Below the pieces are notes generated by a model. It did no database searches, was not told the DNA's origin, and worked only from the letters and a program-made list of their open reading frames with translations. Of a stretch of DNA of 64,000 bases, positions 42,067 through 50,477 are shown piece after piece. The first letter of the stretch is position 1, and each line of letters opens with the position of its first letter. The stretch is taken from positions 3,733 to 67,732 of the forward strand of contig NZ_VCJO01000012.1 of NCBI RefSeq assembly GCF_009712475.1, written 5' to 3'. The translations under genes and the position numbers were made by a program. This DNA comes from Micromonospora sp. CP22. GTDB lineage: Bacteria; Actinomycetota; Actinomycetes; Mycobacteriales; Micromonosporaceae.

Positions 42067-43476
42067 GTGACGGTACGTGTGCGCTTCGCCCCCTCTCCGA
42101 CCGGTATGTTCCACGTCGGCGGTGCCCGCTCGGCACTGCAGAACTGGATCTTCGCCAAGCAGCACGGCGGCGTGTTCGTGCTGCGCATCGAGGACACCGA
42201 CGCGGCCCGCAACAAGCCGGAGTGGACCGAGGGCATCCTCTCGGCGCTGGACTGGATCGGCATCAAGCGGGGCAGCTACGAGGGCCCCCACTTCCAGTCC
42301 TCGTACGCCGGTGAGCATCGGGCCGCCGCACGCCGGCTGTTCGAGGCGGGCCGGGCGTACTACTGCGACTGCACCCGCGAGGCGGTGCAGGCCCGCACCG
42401 GCAACCAGTACACCGGCTACGACGGCTTCTGCCGCGACCGGGGGCTACCGGCGGGCGAGGGGCGGGCGCTGCGCTTCCGCACCCCCGACGAGGGCACCAC
42501 GGTGGTGACCGACCTGATCCGGGGCGAGCCCACCTTCGAGAACAAGCTCATCGAGGACTTCGTCATCGCCCGGGGCGACGGCTCGCCGGTCTTCCTGCTG
42601 GCCAACGTCGTGGACGACATGACGATGGGGATCACCCACGTGATCCGGGCCGAGGAGCACCTGCCCAACACGCCGAAGCAGCAGCTGCTCTGGGACGCCC
42701 TCGGGGTGAAGCCGCCGATCTGGGCCCACGTGCCGGTGGTGGTCAACGAGAAGCGGCAGAAGCTCTCCAAGCGTCGGGACAAGGTCGCCCTGGAGGCGTA
42801 CCGGGACGAGGGCTACCTCGCCGAGGCGATGCGCAACTATCTGATGCTGCTCGGCTGGGCGCCCTCCGGTGACCGGGAGATCGTGCCCTGGTCGGTCATC
42901 GAGGACGAGTTCCGGCTGGCGGAGGTCAACCCCTCACCGGCGTTCTTCGACGAGAAGAAGCTGCGCGCGTTCAACGGCGAGTACATCCGGGCGCTGCCCG
43001 TGGCCGAGTTCGTCGAGGTGTGTCAGCCCTGGCTGACCGGCACCGACACCATCGCGCCGCCGCCCTGGCAGCCGGACGAGTTCGACCCGGCCGTGTTCGC
43101 CGCGGTGGCCCCGCTGGCGCAGACCCGGATCGCGGTGCTCAGCGAGATCGTGCCGAACGTCGACTTCCTCTTCGTCGACTCCCCGCTGATCGACGAGGCG
43201 GCCTGGAACAAGGCGATGAAGGAGGGGTCGGCCCAGCTGCTCGACGCCGCCATCGCCGCCTTCGAGGCGCTCGACTCGTGGGACGCGGAGACGCTCAAGG
43301 CCACCCTGGAGGCGGTCGGCGCGGAGCGCAACCTCAAGCTCGGCAAGGCTCAGGCCCCGGTACGCGTCGCGGTCACCGGGCGTACCGTCGGTCTGCCGCT
43401 GTTCGAGTCGCTGGAGGTGCTCGGACGGGAACGTACCCTGACCCGGATGCGCGCGGCTCGGGTCCGGCTGGTCTGA
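42067..43476 (+). CDS. gltX: Glutamyl-tRNA synthetase
   Basis: A 469-residue class Ib aminoacyl-tRNA synthetase that charges tRNA-Glu (in actinobacteria usually tRNA-Gln too, followed by amidation). The HIGH-like motif is RFAPSPTGMFHVGGAR at the very N-terminus, and the KMSKS counterpart is EKRQKLSKRRDKVALE. LRIEDTDAARNKPEW and WALG-type anticodon-binding helices complete the family pattern. The GTG start places the HIGH motif at residue 16, as expected; an earlier start would add residues without support. A perfect hairpin follows the stop. Confidence 0.95.
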   Translation: MTVRVRFAPSPTGMFHVGGARSALQNWIFAKQHGGVFVLRIEDTDAARNKPEWTEGILSALDWIGIKRGSYEGPHFQSSYAGEHRAAARRLFEAGRAYYCDCTREAVQARTGNQYTGYDGFCRDRGLPAGEGRALRFRTPDEGTTVVTDLIRGEPTFENKLIEDFVIARGDGSPVFLLANVVDDMTMGITHVIRAEEHLPNTPKQQLLWDALGVKPPIWAHVPVVVNEKRQKLSKRRDKVALEAYRDEGYLAEAMRNYLMLLGWAPSGDREIVPWSVIEDEFRLAEVNPSPAFFDEKKLRAFNGEYIRALPVAEFVEVCQPWLTGTDTIAPPPWQPDEFDPAVFAAVAPLAQTRIAVLSEIVPNVDFLFVDSPLIDEAAWNKAMKEGSAQLLDAAIAAFEALDSWDAETLKATLEAVGAERNLKLGKAQAPVRVAVTGRTVGLPLFESLEVLGRERTLTRMRAARVRLV

Positions 43477-43488
43477 CTCCCCGCTGGT

Positions 43489-43520
43489 CCGGACGCGTCC
43501 GGGTCAGCGGACGCGTCCGG
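43489..43520. terminator. gltX/copC convergent terminator with self-palindromic arms
   Basis: Arms CCGGACGCGTCCG/CGGACGCGTCCGG, loop ggtcag. Each arm contains the self-complementary 12-mer CGGACGCGTCCG, so it is both a direct and an inverted repeat. Confidence 0.8.
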
Positions 43521-43531
43521 GCCGGAACCGC

Positions 43532-44143
43532 TCAGCCCCGGCGTGCGGCGCGGCGACGCAGTAGCCGGGCCGTGGCCAGGACCGCCAGCAACACCACCGC
43601 CGCGATGGCCGCCCACCACCAGCCGCCGGACGACTCGTTCGACCGGGGCACCGGGGTGGCGGCCTCGGCCGTGGTCGGCGCCGGGGTGGTCTCGACCGCG
43701 CCGGGGGTCGTCGGGTCGGCGGCGACGGTGGGTTCCGGGCTCGGGTCGGCAGGGGTGCCGGTGGTCAGCGTGAACCGCACCTCGCCGGAGATCGGGTGAC
43801 CGTCGGCGGACACCACCCGGTAGCCGACGATGTACAGCCCGGCCGCGCCCGGGGTGAACGGCACGCTGACCTTCTTGCCGTCGAAGCTCGGCTGCCCACC
43901 GGTCGCGTCGACGTCGTCCGGCCCGGTAATTGTGATCTTCGTCTTGTCCTCGTCGACCCGAGACAGGAAGCGCAGCTCAACGTGTTCCGGCGGCTCGGCC
44001 ACGCGGGCACCGTCACGCGGCGTGCTGCCGGTCAACTGGTTGTGCGCGGCGGCCGGTGCGGCCGGTACCAGCAACGACACGCCAAGCGCCACGCCGAACA
44101 CCGCTGCCCAGGAACACGCCAGGCGCGCTATCCTGCCCCCCAT
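43532..44143 (-). CDS. CopC-domain protein with C-terminal membrane anchor
   Basis: A 203-residue exported protein. A signal peptide of about 32 residues ends at APAAAHNQL, leaving a mature N-terminal His typical of the CopC copper site. The domain continues with TGSTPRDGARVAEPPEHVELRF and SADGHPISGEVRFTL. A Ser/Thr/Pro/Ala linker and one membrane helix (WWWAAIAAVVLLAVLATARLL) with a basic tail end the protein. It likely binds Cu(II) outside the membrane. Two ATG codons stand in tandem; the second (44143) has the better spacing to GGAGG. No CopD gene is adjacent. Confidence 0.87.
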   Translation of the reverse strand: MGGRIARLACSWAAVFGVALGVSLLVPAAPAAAHNQLTGSTPRDGARVAEPPEHVELRFLSRVDEDKTKITITGPDDVDATGGQPSFDGKKVSVPFTPGAAGLYIVGYRVVSADGHPISGEVRFTLTTGTPADPSPEPTVAADPTTPGAVETTPAPTTAEAATPVPRSNESSGGWWWAAIAAVVLLAVLATARLLRRRAARRG

Positions 44144-44362
44144 CATGACCTCCACAAGGTAAGATCCGCCCGCTGTGTCACGGCTCGTCGTTAGTCGAGT
44201 CGCGGTCGCAGATAGTTCCAATTAGTGTTCCATCAGCTGCAACCGATCTGCGTTTCGCGGAGTCTTTGAGTGGTACCTGTCCTGTGGGCACGGTCACCAC
44301 CGTCGGCGCCAACGTGTGACCCCTGCAGCACAGCCACCCATCGAACGGGGCGAGGAGGCGGC

Positions 44363-45010
44363 ATGGTCCGACGGATGAGGCGACTGGCCGCAGTGACGGC
44401 GGGTGCGGTGGCGGCGGTGCTGTTGTCACTCACCTCGGTCGAGGTGGCCCGCGCGGCCCCGAAGACGCCGCCGGCCGGGGTGGACATCACCGGTCACGGG
44501 CTGAGCGAGCCGTTGCGGCTCCGCGCCGAGACCCATCCCGCGCACGTCGTCGCCGTCATCGAGCAGGTCGACCACCGGGGGCTGGTGCGCCAGTCCGGCG
44601 GCCCGAAGAAGGAAGACCTCGGTCCGAAGTACACGGTCGTGGTGCTGGCCGGTGACACTCCGAAGCAGACCTACGACCTGTACCCGAAGGCGGTCGGTGG
44701 GCCGCGCGTCTACCGCCCCGCCAAGCAGCCCGATCGGAAGGTCACCGCCGCCTGGTACCTCGGTCGGATCAGCATGTCCGAGACGCTGCGGACCGCCGGT
44801 GTGCCGCTTGAACGGACCTACGAGGCGGTCAGCGGGGGTGTCGGCGGGGGCGAACGCATCATCCCCGAGGAGGCGCTCAACCCCGCCCAGGACATCAACG
44901 AGGCGTTCAGCGACCTGCGCCGCCTGCTCCTGCTGAACGTCGCGGTGGTGACGGTGATCACCATCGGGCTCGCCGGGATCGCGCTGCTGATCCGCCGTCG
45001 CACCCGCTGA
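44363..45010 (+). CDS. Exported membrane-anchored hypothetical protein
   Basis: A 215-residue protein starting MVRRMRRLAAVTAGAVAAVLLSL, a signal peptide, with a C-terminal membrane helix (LLLLNVAVVTVITIGLAGIALLI) and an RRRTR tail, so it is anchored with its domain outside. The middle contains GHGLSEPLRLRAETHPAHVVAVIEQVDHRGL and VVVLAGDTPKQTYDLYPKAVGGPRVY; I do not recognise a named family. GAGGAGG lies before the ATG. It is divergent from the CopC-like gene and could share a promoter region with it, which hints at an envelope or metal-linked role, but that is speculation. Confidence 0.75.
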   Translation: MVRRMRRLAAVTAGAVAAVLLSLTSVEVARAAPKTPPAGVDITGHGLSEPLRLRAETHPAHVVAVIEQVDHRGLVRQSGGPKKEDLGPKYTVVVLAGDTPKQTYDLYPKAVGGPRVYRPAKQPDRKVTAAWYLGRISMSETLRTAGVPLERTYEAVSGGVGGGERIIPEEALNPAQDINEAFSDLRRLLLLNVAVVTVITIGLAGIALLIRRRTR

Positions 45011-45598
45011 CCCACGGCCGGACCGGGCATCCGCCGGTCATCGGGCGCGGCGTGCCGGTCCGGTCAGCACCAGCGACGCGGTGGGCGGTCGCGCCGCGGG
45101 CTACGCGGGGACGGGCGAACCGGACCGTGTCGATGCGCCCCGGCCCACCCGGGCAGGTCGTTGCGGCAGCCACCGCCCACCACCGGCTCGGGCCGCCCCT
45201 CCGGCGCCGGTTCGACGGCGCGCTGCCGGGGCACCGGTGACTCGCCGCCGCGCGACCGCACGCAGGTGGGGTCCTCCTCCGGGCGCTCCGGCACCCGATT
45301 GACGGTCGGTTCGGCCGGATGCGCCAGGCCGGGCGGCCGACGGTGGTGCTTGGCGAGCGCCGGTTGCTCGTGCGGGCCCGGTCGGCACGGCTCCCCCTGG
45401 GCACAGCCGTGGTCGGCCTCCCCGTACGCCATCGGCGTCTCCTCACGCTCGCCCTCACCGCCGGCGCCCACCCGACGTGCCATGACACCGTACTGGCCGG
45501 TTCTGACCGGCCGCGCAGGGCGTACCGGTTCGCCCGTCGGCGGCACCGTGCCGACGCCTGCCGTCGAGTTCCAGGTCAGCGCATGTCAGGCTAGGCGG
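45011..45598. other. 588-bp stretch without a strong gene before the fasR-type gene
   Basis: No well-supported gene. Frames here are Arg/Pro-rich in several phases. One minus-strand frame with a ribosome site (45064-45432) is listed separately at low confidence. The stretch includes the upstream region of the PucR-type regulator. Confidence 0.5.
45064..45432 (-). CDS. Doubtful 122-residue hypothetical protein
   Basis: The frame begins MAYGEADHGCAQGEPCRPG with GAGGAG seven bases upstream, but most of it is Pro/Arg/Gly-rich without predicted structure. It carries Cys/His pairs that could be chance. I cannot identify it; it may be noise from GC-rich DNA. Confidence 0.25.
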   Translation of the reverse strand: MAYGEADHGCAQGEPCRPGPHEQPALAKHHRRPPGLAHPAEPTVNRVPERPEEDPTCVRSRGGESPVPRQRAVEPAPEGRPEPVVGGGCRNDLPGWAGAHRHGPVRPSPRSPRRDRPPRRWC

Positions 45599-46846
45599 GT
45601 GAGCGAGTCGGGCGGGACGGACCTGTCAGCCACGCTGCGCCGCATCGAGCGAGCCGCTGGTGCGCTGGCCACCGCGAGCGTGGTCCGGATGGACGAGACC
45701 CTGCCCTGGTTCCGGGAACTGCCGGCCGACCAGCGCTCCTGGGTGATGCTCGTCGCCCAGGCCGGTGCCCGTTCCCTGGTCCAGTGGCTACGCGCCGGGG
45801 GCGGAGCCGGCGAGGGCACCCAGGAGGTCTCCGACGAGGTGTTCGCCACCGCACCCCAGGCGCTGGCCCGCTCGATCACCCTCCAGCAGACCGTCGCGCT
45901 GATCAAGGTGACCATCGACGTGGTCGAGGAGCAGGTCGACGAGTTGGCCGCTCCGGGTGAGGAGCCGCAACTGCGCGAGGCGGTGCTCCGGTACTCCCGC
46001 GAGATCGCCTTCGCCGCCGCCCGGGTCTACGCCCGAGCCGCCGAGTCGCGGGGCTCCTGGGACGCCCGACTTCAGGCGCTGCTGGTGGACGCGCTGTTGC
46101 GCGGCGACTCGCCGGACGTGCTGGCCAGTCGCGCCGCCGCGCTCGGCTGGACGGACGCGCCGCCGGTGGCGGTGGCGGTCGGCCCCTCCCCCGGCGGTGA
46201 GGTCGCCGCCGTCCTGCACACCGTCTACCGGCTGGCCCGACGGATCGGCGTCGAGGTGATCGGCGGCGTGCACGGCGACCGCCTGGTGATCGTGCTCGGT
46301 GGGGCATCGGACCCGGTCGCGGCCACCGGCAAGCTGCTGACCGCCTTCGGCGAGGGGCCGGTGGTGGTCGGTCCGGCGGTGCCGAGCCTGGACGAGGCGA
46401 CCGAGTCGGCCCGGGCGGCGCTGGCCGGGTACCGGGCGGCACCGGCGTGGCCGGCGGCACCGCGTCCGGTGCACGCGGGCGACCTGCTGCCCGAGCGGTC
46501 CCTCGCGGGCGACGCCGAGGCCCGCCGACGACTGCGCCATGACGTGTACGCGGTGCTGGTCCGCGCCGGCGGCGAGCTGTTGGAGACGCTGGACGCCTTC
46601 TTCGCCGCAGGCGGCACGCTGGAGAGCGCCGCGCGGGCGCTGTACGTGCACCCGAACACCGTGCGCTACCGGCTGCGCCGGATCTCCGACGTGACCGGAT
46701 TCAGTCCGCTGGCGCCCCGGGACGCCTTCGCGCTGCGGGTCGCGCTGACCGTGGGCCGACTCGACCCGGTCGTCCCGACCCAGACATTGACCCCACCAGC
46801 AAGTAAAAGATCACAGCATGGTGATGACCAGCGCCAGTCTTTGTAG
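45599..46846 (+). CDS. fasR: PucR-family activator of fatty acid synthesis (FasR-like)
   Basis: A 415-residue regulator from GTG (VSESGGTDLSATL). The N-terminal two thirds is the all-helical/GGDEF-like effector region of PucR proteins (SWVMLVAQAGARSLVQWL, GVEVIGGVHGDRLVIVLGG), and the C-terminus has the HTH_30 motif GGTLESAARALYVHPNTVRYRLRRISDVTGF. It lies 78 bp upstream of fabD, the position of FasR in Streptomyces coelicolor and Rv2242 in M. tuberculosis. FasR activates the fabD-fabH-acpP-fabF operon in Streptomyces. The function is inferred from position and architecture. Confidence 0.88.
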   Translation: MSESGGTDLSATLRRIERAAGALATASVVRMDETLPWFRELPADQRSWVMLVAQAGARSLVQWLRAGGGAGEGTQEVSDEVFATAPQALARSITLQQTVALIKVTIDVVEEQVDELAAPGEEPQLREAVLRYSREIAFAAARVYARAAESRGSWDARLQALLVDALLRGDSPDVLASRAAALGWTDAPPVAVAVGPSPGGEVAAVLHTVYRLARRIGVEVIGGVHGDRLVIVLGGASDPVAATGKLLTAFGEGPVVVGPAVPSLDEATESARAALAGYRAAPAWPAAPRPVHAGDLLPERSLAGDAEARRRLRHDVYAVLVRAGGELLETLDAFFAAGGTLESAARALYVHPNTVRYRLRRISDVTGFSPLAPRDAFALRVALTVGRLDPVVPTQTLTPPASKRSQHGDDQRQSL

Positions 46847-46924
46847 GATCCCTCCAACTGTCCTAGTGCGGTTTGGTGCCAGTCGGCACAGCGCAACCCA
46901 TGGGTATCCAGGAGAGTCATAGAC

Positions 46925-47902
46925 GTGCTCGCCGTACTCTGCCCCGGCCAGGGCTCACAGAAGCCTGGCTTTCTGACCCCCTGGCTCGACCTGCCCGACG
47001 CCGAGGCCCGCCTACGCTCGTGGTCCGAGCTGGCCGGCGTCGACCTGGTGCACCTGGGCACCACCGCCGACGCCGACGAGATCCGCGACACCGCGCGCAC
47101 CCAGCCGCTGCTGGTCGCCGCGGCGCTGCTCGCCGCCGAGCACCTGCCGATGGGTGAGGTCGCCCTGACCGCGGGGCACAGCGTCGGCGAGTTGGGCGCG
47201 GCGGCGCTGGCCGGGTCGCTGTCCGCGGAGGCCGCCATCACCCTCGCCGGTGTACGCGGCCGGGAGATGGCCGCCGCCTGCGCGCTGGAGCCGACCGGTA
47301 TGGCCGCGGTGCTCGGCGGCGACCCCGACGAGGTGACCGCCACGCTCGACCGGCACGGGCTGCACGCCGCCAACCGCAACGGCGCGGGTCAGGTCGTCGC
47401 CGCCGGTGCGCTCGCCGGGTTGGACAAGCTGGCCGCCGAGCCCCCGCAGGGGGTCCGGGTCATCCGGTTGCAGGTGGCCGGCGCGTTCCACACGCCGTAC
47501 ATGGCTCCGGCAGAGGCGGCGCTGGCCACCGTCGCCGCCGGGATCACGCCGAAGGACCCGGAGCGCCTGCTGCTGTCCAACCTCGACGGGACGGTGGTCG
47601 ACAACGGCCACGAGCTGCTCGGCCGGCTGGTCCGTCAGGTCACCGCCCCGGTCCGCTGGGACCTCTGCATGGCCACGCTCGCCGAACTCGGCGTGACCGG
47701 CGTGATCGAGCTGCCGCCCGCCGGCACCCTCTCCGGGCTGGTCAAGCGCGAACTCGCCGGTGACCGTGCGCCGAAGATCGTCACCTTGAAGACCCCGAAC
47801 GACCTGCCCGCCGCCCGGGACCTCATCGCCGAGCACGGCACGACCGTGGGCAGCGCGCACACGTCCCGCGACAACACCGACGCCGGGGAGGTCTCGTCAT
47901 GA
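46925..47902 (+). CDS. fabD: Malonyl-CoA:ACP transacylase
   Basis: A 325-residue FabD that loads malonyl groups from CoA onto ACP. The N-terminal LCPGQGSQKPGF, the nucleophile Ser86 in TAGHSVGEL and the catalytic His189 in AGAFHTPYM are all present. The GTG start is followed directly by the family N-terminus. It is first gene of the type II FAS operon and overlaps fabH by 4 bp (ATGA). The 78-bp gap to the upstream regulator contains a small inverted repeat GTGCC-agtc-GGCAC (46876-46889) that could be part of its target, without proof. Confidence 0.95.
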   Translation: MLAVLCPGQGSQKPGFLTPWLDLPDAEARLRSWSELAGVDLVHLGTTADADEIRDTARTQPLLVAAALLAAEHLPMGEVALTAGHSVGELGAAALAGSLSAEAAITLAGVRGREMAAACALEPTGMAAVLGGDPDEVTATLDRHGLHAANRNGAGQVVAAGALAGLDKLAAEPPQGVRVIRLQVAGAFHTPYMAPAEAALATVAAGITPKDPERLLLSNLDGTVVDNGHELLGRLVRQVTAPVRWDLCMATLAELGVTGVIELPPAGTLSGLVKRELAGDRAPKIVTLKTPNDLPAARDLIAEHGTTVGSAHTSRDNTDAGEVSS

Positions 47903-48843
47903 CGGGCAGCCGGATCCTGTCCCTCGGGCACTACCAGCCGTCGCGGGTGGTGACCAACGACGAGATCGCCCAACTGGTGGAGACCAGTGACGAGTGGATC
48001 CGCGACCGGGTCGGCATCGCTACCCGCCGGATCGCCGGGGACGAGACGGTCGCCGACATGGCCGCCGCCGCAGCCGACAAGGCCCTGGCCAACTCCGGCC
48101 TGACCGCCGCCGACATCGACCTGGTCGTGGTCGCCACCTGCACCTCGATCGACCGCAGCCCGAACGTGGCCTGCCGGGTGGCCGCCAAGCTGGGGATCAA
48201 CGCCCCCGGGGCGTACGACGTGAACACCGCCTGCTCCGGTTTCGCGTACGCGCTGGGCACGGTGGACCACGCGATCCGCGCCGGTGCGTCACGCAACGCG
48301 CTGGTGATCGGTGCGGAGAAGCTGTCCGACTTCACCGACTGGACCGACCGCTCCACCTGCATCATCTTCGGTGACGGCGCGGGCGCGGCGGTGGTCACCG
48401 CCGCGGCCGGTGACGAGCCGCCCGGCGTCGGGCCGGTGGTCTGGGGCTCGGTGCCGGAGCGCGGTGACGCGGTACGCATCGAGGGGTGGCGTCCGTACGT
48501 GGCCCAGGAGGGCCAGACCGTGTTCCGTTGGGCCACCACGGAGCTCGCGCCGCTGGCCCGGCAGGCGTGCGAGCGGGCCGGTGTCGACCCGTCGGAGCTG
48601 GCCGCCTTCGTTCCGCACCAGGCCAACGCGCGGATCATCGACGGCATCGCGAAGCGGCTGAACATCCCGCAGGCGATCATCGCCAAGGACATCGTCGAAT
48701 CCGGCAACACCTCTGCGGCCAGCATCCCGCTGGCCCTGTCCAAGCTGGTGGAGCGCCGCGAGGTGCCCTCCGGCGCTCCGGTGCTGCTGTTCGGTTTCGG
48801 TGGCGGCCTGACCTACGCCGGTCAGGTCGTCCGCTGCCCCTGA
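47899..48843 (+). CDS. fabH: Beta-ketoacyl-ACP synthase III
   Basis: A 314-residue KAS III that starts fatty acid synthesis by condensing acyl-CoA primers with malonyl-ACP. The catalytic triad is complete: Cys112 in NTACSGF, His239 in FVPHQANARI and Asn269 in ESGNTSAAS. In actinomycetes it prefers branched primers, which would be supplied from branched-chain 2-oxoacids; such an E1 enzyme is encoded upstream in this window. It overlaps fabD by 4 bp. An 83-bp gap with a GAGAGGAACC-type ribosome site separates it from acpP. Confidence 0.96.
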   Translation: MTGSRILSLGHYQPSRVVTNDEIAQLVETSDEWIRDRVGIATRRIAGDETVADMAAAAADKALANSGLTAADIDLVVVATCTSIDRSPNVACRVAAKLGINAPGAYDVNTACSGFAYALGTVDHAIRAGASRNALVIGAEKLSDFTDWTDRSTCIIFGDGAGAAVVTAAAGDEPPGVGPVVWGSVPERGDAVRIEGWRPYVAQEGQTVFRWATTELAPLARQACERAGVDPSELAAFVPHQANARIIDGIAKRLNIPQAIIAKDIVESGNTSAASIPLALSKLVERREVPSGAPVLLFGFGGGLTYAGQVVRCP

Positions 48844-48926
48844 TACCCCCACGGCGCACAGCGCCGAGGAACGACGGGTGGCGTCGCCACCCTGTCGAGA
48901 GAACCCGATGAGAGGAACCCACCGCA

Positions 48927-49166
48927 ATGACCCGTGACGAGATCACCACCGGCCTCGCCGAGATCCTCGAAGAGGTTGCCGGGGTGAACCCGGACGACGT
49001 GGCCGAGGGGAAGTCCTTCACCGACGACCTGGACGTCGACTCGCTCTCGATGGTGGAGGTCGTGGTCGCCGCCGAGGAGAAGTTCGGCGTCAAGATCCCT
49101 GACAACGAGGTGCAGAACCTCAAGACCGTCGGGGACGCTGTGAGCTACATCGAGGCGCAGTCCTGA
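48927..49166 (+). CDS. acpP: Acyl carrier protein
   Basis: A 79-residue acidic ACP. The phosphopantetheine attachment Ser39 lies in DLDVDSLSMVEVV. It carries the growing acyl chain between FAS enzymes. GAGAGGAACC lies before the ATG, consistent with the high expression ACP needs. It is followed by fabF after 2 bp. Confidence 0.96.
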   Translation: MTRDEITTGLAEILEEVAGVNPDDVAEGKSFTDDLDVDSLSMVEVVVAAEEKFGVKIPDNEVQNLKTVGDAVSYIEAQS

Positions 49167-49168
49167 TC

Positions 49169-50395
49169 ATGAGTCGCATCGACGTCGTCGTCACCGGGCT
49201 CGGCGCGACCACCCCGCTGGGCGGGGACGTCGCGTCGACCTGGGACGCCATGCTCGCCGGCCGCTCCGGGGTGAGTCCGCTCACCCAGGAGTGGGCCGCG
49301 CAACTTCCGGTTCGGATCGCCGCCCAGCTCGCGGTCGAGCCGTCCGAACTGCTGAACCGGGTGAAACTGCGCCGGTTGGACCGCTCCGAGGCGATCGCCC
49401 TGGTCGCCGCCCACGAGGCCTGGGCCGACTCCGGGCTGGCCGACTCCGAGCTCGACCCGGAGCGGCTCGGCGTCAGCGTCGGCACGGGCATCGGCGGGGC
49501 CATGACCCTGCTCGCCCAGGACGACATCCTGGAGGAGTCCGGTCCTCGGCGGGTCTCGCCGCACACCATTCCGATGCTGATGCCGAACGGTCCGGCCGCG
49601 TGGATCGGACTGGAGTTGGCCGCCCGCGCGGGCGTGCACTCGGTGGCCAGTGCCTGCGCCACCGGCGCGGAGGCGATCGCGCTGGGTCTGGACATGATCC
49701 GTGCCGGTCGCGCCGACGTGGTGGTGGCCGGCGGCACCGAGGCGGTCATCCACCCGCTGCCCATCGCCGGTTTCTCCTCGATGCGGGCGATGTCGACCCG
49801 CAACGACGAGCCCGAGCTGGCCTCGCGCCCGTGGGACAAGGGCCGGGACGGCTTCGTCCTCGGTGAGGGCGCCGGCATCGTCGTACTGGAGCGCGCCGAC
49901 CACGCCGCCGCCCGGGGTGCCCGGGTGTACGCCCGGCTCGCCGGCGCGGGTATCACCTCCGACGGCTTCGACATCGTCCAGCCTCACCCGGAGGGTGCCG
50001 GGGCGATCCGGGCGATCGAGAAGGCGATCACCGACGCGGACGTGGCGAAGTCGGATATCGTCCACGTCAACGCGCACGCCACCTCGACCCCGGTGGGCGA
50101 CATCGCGGAGATCACCGCACTGCGGACCGCCCTGGGTGACCACCCGGTGATCACCGCCACCAAGTCCATGTCCGGTCACCTGCTCGGCGCGGCAGGCGCC
50201 CTGGAATCGATCGCCACCGTGCTGACGATCCGCGACAGCGTGGTGCCGCCGACGATCAACCTGGACGACCCGGACGACAACCTCACCCTGGACGTGGCGA
50301 TCAACAAGCCCCGCCACATGGAGGTGCCCGCCGCGCTGAACAACTCGTTCGGCTTCGGTGGTCACAACGTGGCGCTGGTCTTCACCCGTCACTGA
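49169..50395 (+). CDS. fabF: Beta-ketoacyl-ACP synthase II
   Basis: A 408-residue elongating KAS. The Cys-His-His site is intact: Cys163 in VASACATGAEA, His303 in NAHATSTPVGD and His337 in KSMSGHLLGAAGA, with Lys332 beside it. It condenses malonyl-ACP with acyl-ACP. It is last gene of the fabD-fabH-acpP-fabF operon and is followed by a strong hairpin shared with the convergent glycosidase gene. Orthologue position corresponds to KasA in mycobacteria; only one copy is present here. Confidence 0.96.
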   Translation: MSRIDVVVTGLGATTPLGGDVASTWDAMLAGRSGVSPLTQEWAAQLPVRIAAQLAVEPSELLNRVKLRRLDRSEAIALVAAHEAWADSGLADSELDPERLGVSVGTGIGGAMTLLAQDDILEESGPRRVSPHTIPMLMPNGPAAWIGLELAARAGVHSVASACATGAEAIALGLDMIRAGRADVVVAGGTEAVIHPLPIAGFSSMRAMSTRNDEPELASRPWDKGRDGFVLGEGAGIVVLERADHAAARGARVYARLAGAGITSDGFDIVQPHPEGAGAIRAIEKAITDADVAKSDIVHVNAHATSTPVGDIAEITALRTALGDHPVITATKSMSGHLLGAAGALESIATVLTIRDSVVPPTINLDDPDDNLTLDVAINKPRHMEVPAALNNSFGFGGHNVALVFTRH

Positions 50396-50430
50396 GCCGG
50401 ACGGGTCTGGCTAAACCCGACCCACCGCAA

Positions 50431-50467
50431 ACCGCCCCCGGTGACCACCCAGTCAACCGGGGGCGGT
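50431..50467. terminator. Bidirectional terminator after fabF
   Basis: Perfect 12-bp arms ACCGCCCCCGGT/ACCGGGGGCGGT with a 13-base loop, between convergent fabF and the GH3 gene. Confidence 0.85.
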
Positions 50468-50477
50468 GCTGGTTGGG

